From: an uncultured Comamonadaceae bacterium
GTDB lineage: Bacteria > Pseudomonadota > Gammaproteobacteria > Burkholderiales > Burkholderiaceae_C
Direction: 5' to 3'
NCBI GenBank assembly: GCA_937871735.1
Contig: CALMOI010000349.1
Span: 1-5,329 of the forward strand
DNA length: 5,329 nucleotides
In this document: positions 1 to 5,329 of the stretch, in pieces
Position numbering within the stretch: position 1 is the first letter of the stretch
Layout: each line of letters begins with the position of its first letter
The notes under the pieces: generated by a model
Database searches by the model: none
Seen by the model: the letters and a program-made list of their open reading frames with translations, nothing else
Told to the model about the DNA's origin: nothing
Translations under genes and position numbers: made by a program

Positions 1-297
1 GTTGTCCTGAACCGGCATGGTGCCAAACAGTTCGCGCTTTTCGGGCACCAGCGCAATGCCCAGCATCACGCGCTCTTCCAGCGACAGGGTGCTGATCGAT
101 TCGCCTTGGAACTTGATCTCGCCTTGCGCGGGCAGCACTCCCATCAGCGCATTCAGCAGCGTGGACTTGCCCGCGCCGTTGGGGCCAATCACGGTGATCA
201 CGCTGCCCTTGGGCGCTTGCAGGTCGATGCCGTGCAGCACTTCGGCCTTGCCGTAACCGGCGCGCAGGCCGTGGACAGATAAAACAGCTTCAGTCAT
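1..297 (-). CDS. livF: LivF-type ABC transporter ATP-binding protein (3' end outside window)
   Basis: This is the second ATPase of the HAAT-family importer encoded just upstream; it should sit on the cytoplasmic face of the permease pair and hydrolyse ATP to drive uptake. The first 99 codons are visible, starting at ATG 297-295, and the frame stays open to the window edge. The protein begins MTEAVLSVHGLRAGYGKAEV, typical of LivF. Walker A (GPNGAGKST) is at residues 38-46, and the segment VPEKRELFGTMPVQDN near the end corresponds to the LivF Q-loop region. The ABC signature, Walker B and switch histidine lie outside the window. The start is 11 bases after the stop of the LivM-LivG fusion, so the two are almost certainly co-transcribed; no strong Shine-Dalgarno is seen in the gap. 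Family assignment is firm, but the transported substrate cannot be read from this subunit. Confidence 0.93.
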   Translation of the reverse strand, partial: MTEAVLSVHGLRAGYGKAEVLHGIDLQAPKGSVITVIGPNGAGKSTLLNALMGVLPAQGEIKFQGESISTLSLEERVMLGIALVPEKRELFGTMPVQDN

Positions 298-308
298 GGC
301 GATGTCTT

Positions 309-2078
309 TCAGTGGTCGGTGCCGAGGTAAGCGGCGCGCACTTTGGGGCTTTGTTGCACTTCTTCGGGCGTGCCGTCCATCAGCTTGGTGCCGAACTCCA
401 TCACCACGATGTGGTCGGTCACGTCCATCACCAAGTCCATGTCGTGCTCCACCAGCAAGATGCTCACGCCCTCGCTGCGCAGTTGGCGCAGTACCGCCCC
501 AAGGGCGATTTTTTCTTTGTGACGCAGACCGGCAGCGGGCTCGTCCAGGAGCAGCAAGGCCGGGTCGCTGCACAGGGCGCGGGCAATTTCCAGCAGGCGT
601 TGCGGGCCCATCGACAAGTTGCCCGCTTGCTCGTGCAGCATGTGGCCCATGCCGATGCGCTCCAGTTGGCGGGCGGCTTCGCGCATCAGGCTTTTTTCTT
701 CGGTGCGGTCAAGACGCAGCATCGACGACAGCGCGCCTTGGTGGCCGCGCAGTTGCGCGCCCAGGGCGACGTTTTCCAGCACCGTCATTTCCGGAATCAT
801 CTTGACGTGCTGGAAGGTGCGGCTCATGCCGCGCTCGGCAATCTCGCGCGAGGGCCGACCGCTGACCACGCTGCCCCGGAATTTGACCTCGCCCGAGGTC
901 AAACCCAGCACGCCAGTGATCAGGTTGAAGGTGGTGGACTTGCCCGCGCCGTTAGGGCCAATCAGCCCGACGATTTGCCCGGCCTTGATCGAGAAGCTGA
1001 TGTCGTTCACTGCCACCAAGCCGCCAAATTGCTTGCGGATGGCCTTGACTTCCAGCACCGTGTCGCCCGCAGCGGGTTTGCTGCGCTCGGCCAGCGGTGC
1101 GGCATTCGCCCAGTCGTTGACGCGCTGCGGTTGCGGCAAGTACTTGCCAACCAACGACCACAGGCCGTCGGGCATGTACTTCAGCACCAGCACCAGCACG
1201 ATGCCGAACACGATGGTTTCATAGCTGCCGCTGGTGCCGATCAGTTGCGGCAGCCAGACTTGCAATTGGTCTTCCAGCACCTTGGTGACGAAGGCTCCGC
1301 CCACCGCGCCCCAGACGTGGCCCACGCCGCCCAGCACCGCCATGAACAGGTACTCAATGCCCATCTTCAAACCGAACGGCGACGGGTTCACGGTGCGCTG
1401 AAAGTGCGCGAACAACCAGCCCGACACGCTGGCCAGCAGCGCTGCCAGCACGAACACGCCGATGCGGTAGCGCAGCGTGTTCACGCCCATCGCCTCGGCC
1501 ATTTGCGAGCCGGTGCGCAAAGCGCGAATGGCGCGGCCCGTGCGCGAGTCCAGCAAATTCAGCAGCCCGAAAGTGGCCAGCAGCACCAGTCCCCACGCCA
1601 GCACAAAAAATGGTCGGCCTTGGCTGACATCCACGCTGCCCAGTTGCAGCGCGGGCACGCCCAAGATGCCGTCGTATTTGCCCAGCGCTTCCAAATTGCC
1701 CATCAGGTAGTACAGCGACAAGCCCCACGCAATGGTCGCCAGCGGCAGGTAGTGACCTGACATGCGCAGCGTGATCCAGCCCACCAGGAGCGCGCTGATG
1801 CCGGTGATGATCAACCCCGCAAACACGGTGGCCCAAGGCGACCAGCCCATGTTCACCGTCAGGTAAGCGCTGGTGTACGCGCCGATGCCCACAAAGGCGG
1901 CTTGGCCAAACGAGGTCAGCCCGGCAATGCCCGTCAGCAGCACCAAGCCCAAAATCACCAAGCTCGATAGCGCGACATAGTTCAACTGCGTGATCCAAAA
2001 GTCGGGCAGCGGCAGCAGCGCCAGCACGACCACGCCCGCCATCAGGCCCAAGCGTTGGGTGGTTTGCGTGAATTTCAT
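309..2078 (-). CDS. LivM-LivG fusion: HAAT-type ABC permease joined to ATP-binding domain
   Basis: One 589-residue protein carries both a membrane subunit and an ATPase that are separate in E. coli. Residues about 1-310 are a LivM-like permease with many hydrophobic segments, including GLTSFGQAAFVGIGAYTSAY (53-72) and the cytoplasmic coupling segment SRTGRAIRALRTGSQMAEAM (178-197). Residues about 311-340 form a polar, Pro/Ala-rich linker. Residues about 341-589 are a LivG-like ATPase: Walker A GPNGAGKST (374-382), Q-loop Gln423, signature LSMGP (488-492), Walker B LLLLDEP (508-514) and switch His545. Proline replaces glutamine at the fifth signature position. I chose ATG 2078 because AGAGGA lies 8 bases upstream and the start follows the livH stop by one base (TGACATG). 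An in-frame GTG at 2102 would add 8 residues and overlap livH. No stop or frameshift interrupts the junction. It should pair with LivH in the membrane and LivF in the cytoplasm. Confidence 0.93.
   Translation of the reverse strand: MKFTQTTQRLGLMAGVVVLALLPLPDFWITQLNYVALSSLVILGLVLLTGIAGLTSFGQAAFVGIGAYTSAYLTVNMGWSPWATVFAGLIITGISALLVGWITLRMSGHYLPLATIAWGLSLYYLMGNLEALGKYDGILGVPALQLGSVDVSQGRPFFVLAWGLVLLATFGLLNLLDSRTGRAIRALRTGSQMAEAMGVNTLRYRIGVFVLAALLASVSGWLFAHFQRTVNPSPFGLKMGIEYLFMAVLGGVGHVWGAVGGAFVTKVLEDQLQVWLPQLIGTSGSYETIVFGIVLVLVLKYMPDGLWSLVGKYLPQPQRVNDWANAAPLAERSKPAAGDTVLEVKAIRKQFGGLVAVNDISFSIKAGQIVGLIGPNGAGKSTTFNLITGVLGLTSGEVKFRGSVVSGRPSREIAERGMSRTFQHVKMIPEMTVLENVALGAQLRGHQGALSSMLRLDRTEEKSLMREAARQLERIGMGHMLHEQAGNLSMGPQRLLEIARALCSDPALLLLDEPAAGLRHKEKIALGAVLRQLRSEGVSILLVEHDMDLVMDVTDHIVVMEFGTKLMDGTPEEVQQSPKVRAAYLGTDH
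1059..1148 (-). other. Interdomain linker of the LivM-LivG fusion
   Basis: This stretch encodes residues about 311-340. It follows the last permease hydrophobic segment (about 285-302) and the LivM-type ending MPDGLWSLVG, and precedes the first ATPase strand (VLEVKAIRKQFGG). It is polar and rich in Pro, Ala and charged residues, with no hydrophobic run, as expected of a flexible cytoplasmic tether. The limits are approximate. There is no internal stop or ribosome-binding site in phase that would suggest a separate livG start. Confidence 0.7.
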
Positions 2079-2079
2079 G

Positions 2080-3117
2080 TCAGTGTTCCTCTGCGTGGCC
2101 ACCGGCCATCGAGCGCCAAACCAAAATTGGCAAGATCAGGGTGAACACAATCACCTCTTTGAAGGCGCTGGCCCAAAACGAGCCAAATGCCTCGACCAAG
2201 CCGACAAACAGCGCACCCACTGCCGCAGCAGGGTAGCTGGCCAGTCCGCCCATCACGGCAGCGACAAAGCCCTTCAAGCCAATCAAAAATCCGGAGTCGT
2301 AAAACACCGTGGTGGTGGGGCCAATCAGCAGCCCCGAGAGCGCGCCAATCAGCGCCGCCATCGCAAACGTAGCCTGACCTGCGCCGTGGGTGGAGATGCC
2401 CATCAGCCGTGCGCCCAGCCGGTTCACAGCGGTGGCGCGCAGCGCCTTGCCGTACAGCGTGTGCTCAAAAAACTGCCACAGCAGCACGATCAGCGCCACC
2501 GACACGCCGCCAATGATCAGCGTCTGCCCGGTGATGTTCAGCGGCCCGACGCTAAAGCGCTCGTCCCAGAACGGCGGGTTGCGAAAGCCTTCCGCGCCAA
2601 AGAACAGCAGGCCCAAGCCCGTCATCGCGAAATGCACGCCCACCGAGACGATCAGCAGCACCAGCGAACTGGCATCGGCCAGCGACTGGTAAGCCAAGCG
2701 GTAAATCAGCGGGCCAAAGGCGGTGACGATGCCCACCGTCAGCAGCGCTTGCACCAGCAGCGGCAGTTGCTGCGGCGCAGCCCAGATCGACAGGCCCGAC
2801 ACCAGCGCGGCGGGCAGCAGCGTGAACGCGCCAGCCTTCAGCGCTTTGGAGGCGTTGTGGGTGTGTTGCCAAGTGGCCAGCACGTCCAGCACAGCGGCCA
2901 GCACCGCCATGATCAGCAGCAGCCAGACCGTGCCGGGCACTTTGCCGGTTTGGAAAATCGCCAAGGTCAGCGCGCCATACGCGACGAACTCCCCCTGGGG
3001 AATGAAGATGACCCGCGTCACCGCAAAGACCAGCACTGTGGCCAAGCCGAGCAGGGCGTAGACGGCACCGTTGGTGATGCCGTCCAGCATCAAGATGCTG
3101 ACAATCGAAAAGTCCAT
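2080..3117 (-). CDS. livH: LivH-type ABC transporter permease, enlarged
   Basis: This is the first inner-membrane subunit of the importer, 345 residues long. Early LivH features are LMLDGITNGAVYALLGLA (9-26) and a polar turn IPQGEF (39-44). The coupling loop LYGKALRATAVNRLGARLMG (221-240) should contact an ATPase, and FVAAVMGGLASYPAAAVGAL (284-303) is the conserved late membrane region. LivH proteins are usually about 290-310 residues. The excess lies mainly at residues about 80-132, which add hydrophobic material between the usual third membrane segment and the LIYRLAYQSLADASSLVLLI region. The start is ATG 3117; only a weak AGG-containing ribosome site precedes it because the leader is pyrimidine-rich. 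The gene begins 36 bases after the binding-protein stop and ends one base before the LivM-LivG ATG. The permease family is clear; the substrate is not. Confidence 0.92.
   Translation of the reverse strand: MDFSIVSILMLDGITNGAVYALLGLATVLVFAVTRVIFIPQGEFVAYGALTLAIFQTGKVPGTVWLLLIMAVLAAVLDVLATWQHTHNASKALKAGAFTLLPAALVSGLSIWAAPQQLPLLVQALLTVGIVTAFGPLIYRLAYQSLADASSLVLLIVSVGVHFAMTGLGLLFFGAEGFRNPPFWDERFSVGPLNITGQTLIIGGVSVALIVLLWQFFEHTLYGKALRATAVNRLGARLMGISTHGAGQATFAMAALIGALSGLLIGPTTTVFYDSGFLIGLKGFVAAVMGGLASYPAAAVGALFVGLVEAFGSFWASAFKEVIVFTLILPILVWRSMAGGHAEEH
2087..2092 (-). promoter_or_regulatory. Ribosome-binding site of the LivM-LivG fusion
   Basis: AGAGGA on the minus strand lies inside the last codons of livH, 8 bases before ATG 2078. 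It supports that start over the in-frame GTG at 2102 and suggests translational coupling across the TGACATG junction. Confidence 0.7.
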
Positions 3118-3153
3118 AGGGGGAGCCTGTACAAAACGTGGAAGGAGGGGGAG
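3118..3153 (-). other. 36-base pyrimidine-rich gap between binding-protein and livH genes
   Basis: On the minus strand this leader begins and ends with the same octamer, CTCCCCCT, and has only a weak AGG to serve livH. Just before it, 3159-3172 can form a 5-bp stem (CGACT/AGTCG) with a GGAA loop, a GNRA-type tetraloop. No T run follows, so it is not an intrinsic terminator. A weak livH start and a small 3' stem would fit lower expression of membrane subunits than of the binding protein, but this is speculative. Confidence 0.4.
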
Positions 3154-4290
3154 TTACTCGACTTTCCAGTCGCCGTTCACCACTTTCAGCATCACGCCGG
3201 TTTCCAGCGTGTAGCCCCAGTGGTCGTCCTTCGTCCAGTTCAGCACGCCGTGGGCCAGCACGGTGCGGCCCATCGTCTCGAAGGCTTCACGCAGCGCGGC
3301 GCGGAATTCCTTGGTGCCGGGCTTGGCCTTCTTCAGCGCGATAGGCACGGCCTTTTCCATGACCAGCATGGCGTCGTAGGCGTGACCGGCAAACTGGTTG
3401 GCGGTGTTGTTGCCGTAGACCTTGTCGTACTTCACCACGAAGTCTTTGGCGATCTTTTTGCTGGGGTGGCTGTCGGGCAAGATGTCGCCGACCACGGCAG
3501 GGCCGGACACCACGTAAGCGCCTTCCACATCCTTGCCGCCCACGCGCATCAGATCCAAGGTGGCGGCAGCGTGGGTTTGGTAGATCTTGCCCTTGTAGCC
3601 GCGCTCCACGATGCCTTTGTGCGGCATGGCCGCGCCCGAACCCGAGGCCACCACCAGCACCGCATCCGGGTTGGCCGAAACCAGCTTCAGCGCTTGGGCG
3701 GTCACGCTGGTGTCAGAGCGGGCAAATCGCTCCACCGCGACGATCTTGATTCCATTCTTTTCCGCTTCGGCGCTGAAGTCTTTGAGCCAGCCTTCGCCGT
3801 AAGCGTCGGTGTAGCCCAAGAAGCCCACGGTCTTGACGCCCAGCTTCTTCATGTGCCCGATCATGGCGTGGCTCATCACCGCGTTCGATTGGGGCATGCG
3901 GAACGACCAAGCATCCTTGCCCGCAGGCAGCCCGATAGGCGAGAAGGCCAGTTGCACCGTCTCAGCTTCAGCCGCGACACCCGCCATTGGAATGGCGACC
4001 GGCGTGGCTACTGAACCCATGATGATGTCGGCGTGGTCTTCGGTGATGAAGCGCTTGGCGTTTTGCACGCCCTTGGTCGGGTCGGTGGCATCGTCGAGTA
4101 CGACAACCTTGAGCTTCTCACCGGCAATGCTGGTCGGCCACAGCTTGACCTGGTTGTTGGCCGGAATGCCCAAGCCCGAGGCCGGGCCGGTCAGCGGCAA
4201 GCTGATGCCGATGGTGATGTCGGCCAGCGCCGCGCCAGAAAAAGCCAGTGCCGCAGCCGCTGCGATCAGGGAAGGGATGAATTTGGTCAT
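3154..4290 (-). CDS. Periplasmic substrate-binding protein of HAAT-type ABC importer
   Basis: This 378-residue protein should capture the solute in the periplasm and deliver it to the permease pair encoded downstream. It starts with a Sec signal peptide: MTK, a hydrophobic Ala-rich core, then ALA at 21-23, so cleavage is predicted before Asp24. The mature protein opens DITIGISLPLTGPASGLG, the first strand and binding loop of type I periplasmic binding proteins (Peripla_BP_6). GVKTVGFLGYTDAYGEGW and GYKGKIYQTHAAATLDLMRV are further family landmarks. From memory these resemble the group containing Rhodopseudomonas CouP (RPA1789), which binds hydroxycinnamates, more than classical LivJ; that is an inference. 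The mature protein has no cysteine. The start is firm: GAGGAG sits 6 bases before ATG 4290. Its place ahead of the permease genes is typical. Alternatives are another aromatic acid or a branched-chain amino acid. Confidence 0.92.
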   Translation of the reverse strand: MTKFIPSLIAAAAALAFSGAALADITIGISLPLTGPASGLGIPANNQVKLWPTSIAGEKLKVVVLDDATDPTKGVQNAKRFITEDHADIIMGSVATPVAIPMAGVAAEAETVQLAFSPIGLPAGKDAWSFRMPQSNAVMSHAMIGHMKKLGVKTVGFLGYTDAYGEGWLKDFSAEAEKNGIKIVAVERFARSDTSVTAQALKLVSANPDAVLVVASGSGAAMPHKGIVERGYKGKIYQTHAAATLDLMRVGGKDVEGAYVVSGPAVVGDILPDSHPSKKIAKDFVVKYDKVYGNNTANQFAGHAYDAMLVMEKAVPIALKKAKPGTKEFRAALREAFETMGRTVLAHGVLNWTKDDHWGYTLETGVMLKVVNGDWKVE

Positions 4291-4347
4291 GAAAGTCTCC
4301 TCGTGTGGTGGAACGGGTCGGGAATCAGGGCAGAGCGTGCGCAGTCT
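4291..4347 (-). other. 57-base gap between thioesterase and binding-protein genes
   Basis: This is the longest non-coding stretch in the window. Apart from the GAGGAG ribosome site near its end I see no convincing -35/-10 pair, no stem followed by a T run, and no operator-like palindrome. An internal promoter is not excluded, but read-through from the dehydrogenase and thioesterase genes is the simpler reading. Confidence 0.5.
4297..4302 (-). promoter_or_regulatory. Strong ribosome-binding site of the binding-protein gene
   Basis: GAGGAG is 6 bases upstream of ATG 4290. It is the strongest Shine-Dalgarno in the window, consistent with the need to make more binding protein than membrane subunits. 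Confidence 0.75.
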
Positions 4348-4767
4348 TCAGCTGCACTTGGCTTTGATGTCTTCAGGCACCGGGATGGCCTTGATGCGAT
4401 CCGGTTCGCCCTCGGGATGGACGACGAAGGCGCGGGTTTCGCGCCCCTCGCACAGCACCGTGTCGCCGCGCATGACGATGTGCTTTTGCACAAAGGTCTT
4501 GGCGTTCCAGGTTTCGATGCTGGTGTGGATGTGCAGCGTCTCGCCATAAGTGGCCGGGCGCATGAACTTGGTGTTGATCTCCAAGAGCGGCGTGCCGACG
4601 ATGCCGGTGGTCTTGAGCAGCTCGCGCCAAGGCGGCACACCGCATTCCATGAAGAAGTGCAGCGAGGATGCATCCATCCATTTAGAAAAGTTAGGAAAGA
4701 AGACGATGCCTGCCGGGTCGCAGTCACCGAACATCACTTTCACGTCGTAAACCGTGGTCTTGCTCAT
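4348..4767 (-). CDS. Hotdog-fold acyl-CoA thioesterase, 4-hydroxybenzoyl-CoA thioesterase type
   Basis: The predicted reaction is hydrolysis of an acyl-CoA, probably an aromatic one, to the free acid and CoA in the cytoplasm. The 139-residue protein has the usual length of a single hotdog domain. It carries FGDCDPAGIVFFPNF at 13-27; Asp17 aligns, also by number, with the catalytic Asp17 of the Pseudomonas sp. CBS-3 4-hydroxybenzoyl-CoA thioesterase as I remember that sequence. Further shared stretches are CGVPPWRELL, GIVGTPLLE, FVQKHIV and the C-terminal CS. The start is ATG 4767, preceded by CAGGAA at a 7-base spacing; an upstream in-frame ATG at 4815 would overlap the dehydrogenase by 29 bases and add an unrelated leader. 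It lies 19 bases after the dehydrogenase stop and 57 bases before the binding-protein gene. The exact substrate is inferred; release of benzoyl-, hydroxybenzoyl- or stalled phenylpropanoid CoA are all possible. Confidence 0.9.
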   Translation of the reverse strand: MSKTTVYDVKVMFGDCDPAGIVFFPNFSKWMDASSLHFFMECGVPPWRELLKTTGIVGTPLLEINTKFMRPATYGETLHIHTSIETWNAKTFVQKHIVMRGDTVLCEGRETRAFVVHPEGEPDRIKAIPVPEDIKAKCS

Positions 4768-4774
4768 GGGTGGG

Positions 4775-4780
4775 TTCCTG
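4775..4780 (-). promoter_or_regulatory. Ribosome-binding site of the thioesterase gene
   Basis: CAGGAA lies in the 19-base gap after the dehydrogenase stop, 7 bases before ATG 4767. It decides this start over the upstream in-frame ATG at 4815. Confidence 0.6.
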
Positions 4781-4786
4781 TGGGTT

Positions 4787-5329
4787 TCAACGTGGGGCCA
4801 AGCGCAGCGCGCCATCCAAGCGAATCACTTCGCCGTTCAAATGCCCGTTGGTCACGATGTGCGCGGCCAGTTCGGCAAACTCTTCGGGCTTGCCCAGGCG
4901 CTGCGGGAAGGGGATGCTGGCAGCCAGCGAGGCTTGCACCGCCTCGGGCAAGGTCTTCATCAGCGGGGTGGCAAACAGGCCGGGGGCGATGGTGCACACG
5001 CGGATGCCGTGCTGCGCCAAATCGCGCGCCATTGGCAGCGTCATGCCGACCACACCGCCCTTGGAGGCGCTGTAAGCCTGCTGGCCCACTTGCCCGTCAA
5101 ACGCGGCGACCGAGGCGGTGAACACCATCACGCCGCGTTCGCCGTCTTCCAACGGTTCCAGCTTGGCGGCGGCAGCGGCAAACAAACGCGCCGCGTTGTA
5201 GGTGCCGACCAAGTTGACGTTGACCACGCGCACAAAGTCGTCCAGCGGAGCCGGGCTGCCGTCCCGGGCGATGATGCGCTTGGCGGTGCCGATGCCGGCA
5301 ATGTTCATCAGGATGCGCGCCGGGCCGTG
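4787..5329 (-). CDS. HSD10-type short-chain dehydrogenase, probable 3-hydroxyacyl-CoA dehydrogenase (5' end outside window)
   Basis: The last 180 residues are visible; the frame is open to the right edge, so the ATG at 5308 is internal (it lies in RILMNIAGIG) and not the start. By comparison with human HSD10 (261 residues), about 80 N-terminal residues, including the glycine-rich NAD site, are missing. Numbering from the first visible residue, the SDR parts present are the NAG-like NIAG (9-12), Asn39 in NVNLVGTYN, Ser73 in TASVAAFDG, and the YxxxK pair Tyr86/Lys90 in QAYSASKGG. IAPGLFATPLM and the C-terminal NGEVIRLDGALR are diagnostic of HSD10-like enzymes. These oxidise 3-hydroxyacyl-CoA esters with NAD+, as in beta-oxidation or isoleucine breakdown. 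Its coupling to a CoA thioesterase supports a CoA-ester pathway. The acyl chain cannot be deduced; a FabG-like reductase role is less likely. Confidence 0.9.
   Translation of the reverse strand, partial: HGPARILMNIAGIGTAKRIIARDGSPAPLDDFVRVVNVNLVGTYNAARLFAAAAAKLEPLEDGERGVMVFTASVAAFDGQVGQQAYSASKGGVVGMTLPMARDLAQHGIRVCTIAPGLFATPLMKTLPEAVQASLAASIPFPQRLGKPEEFAELAAHIVTNGHLNGEVIRLDGALRLAPR

Noticed and set aside
312..1760. 482-codon plus-strand open frame opposite the LivM-LivG fusion
   Set aside because: It has the same His/Gln/Ala-rich antisense composition and no recognisable motif, and the opposite strand encodes a fully motif-supported protein.
2079..2102. GTG start at 2102 for the LivM-LivG fusion
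   Set aside because: It would overlap livH by 23 bases and add MATQRNTD with no obvious role; ATG 2078 has AGAGGA at a good spacing.
3159..3172. Intrinsic terminator after the binding-protein gene
   Set aside because: The stem is only 5 bp and is followed by a C-rich stretch rather than a T run, and the importer genes downstream need read-through.
1990..4014. 674-codon open frame on the plus strand, opposite livH and most of the binding-protein gene
   Set aside because: Its product is rich in His, Gln, Arg and Gly with no domain-like pattern. It spans two well-supported genes and reads the complement of their Leu/Val/Ala-rich codons, as expected of a GC-rich antisense shadow.
4768..4815. 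ATG at 4815 as the thioesterase start
   Set aside because: The added 16 residues are unlike any thioesterase leader and overlap the dehydrogenase end. Start at 4767 gives a family-length protein in register with the CBS-3 enzyme.
4033..5121. 362-codon plus-strand open frame across the thioesterase and dehydrogenase genes
   Set aside because: It covers parts of three minus-strand genes, shows no family signature, and its C-terminal part is Arg/Pro-rich, typical of an antisense shadow.
4787..5308. Dehydrogenase gene starting at ATG 5308
   Set aside because: The frame continues upstream to the window edge with HGPARIL, which matches the SDR strand leading into the NAG motif; a start here would remove the NAD-binding half.

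Overview
This GC-rich window looks like part of a betaproteobacterial chromosome, most likely Burkholderiales and perhaps Comamonadaceae. The basis is GC-rich codon choice, tight same-strand packing and remembered protein-family resemblance; no search was run. Every credible gene lies on the minus strand, so transcription runs from the right edge of the window to the left. The six genes are separated by 1 to 57 bases and look like one operon, or a contiguous part of one. Both end genes run off the window, so the operon promoter and terminator are not in view.

In transcription order: (1) the C-terminal 180 residues of an HSD10-type short-chain dehydrogenase (4787-5329), probably a 3-hydroxyacyl-CoA dehydrogenase; (2) a 139-residue hotdog-fold acyl-CoA thioesterase of the 4-hydroxybenzoyl-CoA thioesterase type (4348-4767); (3) a periplasmic substrate-binding protein with a clear signal peptide (3154-4290); (4) a LivH-type permease carrying about 50 extra residues (2080-3117); (5) a 589-residue natural fusion of a LivM-type permease to a LivG-type ATPase (309-2078); (6) the N-terminal 99 residues of a LivF-type ATPase (1-297).

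Genes 3 to 6 form a full HAAT-family ABC importer: one binding protein, two membrane subunits and two ATPases. The binding protein and the two CoA-ester enzymes upstream fit uptake and CoA-dependent catabolism of an aromatic or phenylpropanoid acid better than simple leucine/isoleucine/valine import, but the substrate is inferred. I see no RNA gene, mobile element, CRISPR array or phage feature. The most notable points are the LivM-LivG fusion, the enlarged LivH, the thioesterase's close match to the 4-hydroxybenzoyl-CoA enzyme motif, and the coupling of these enzymes to a transporter. I do not see a wholly new system.
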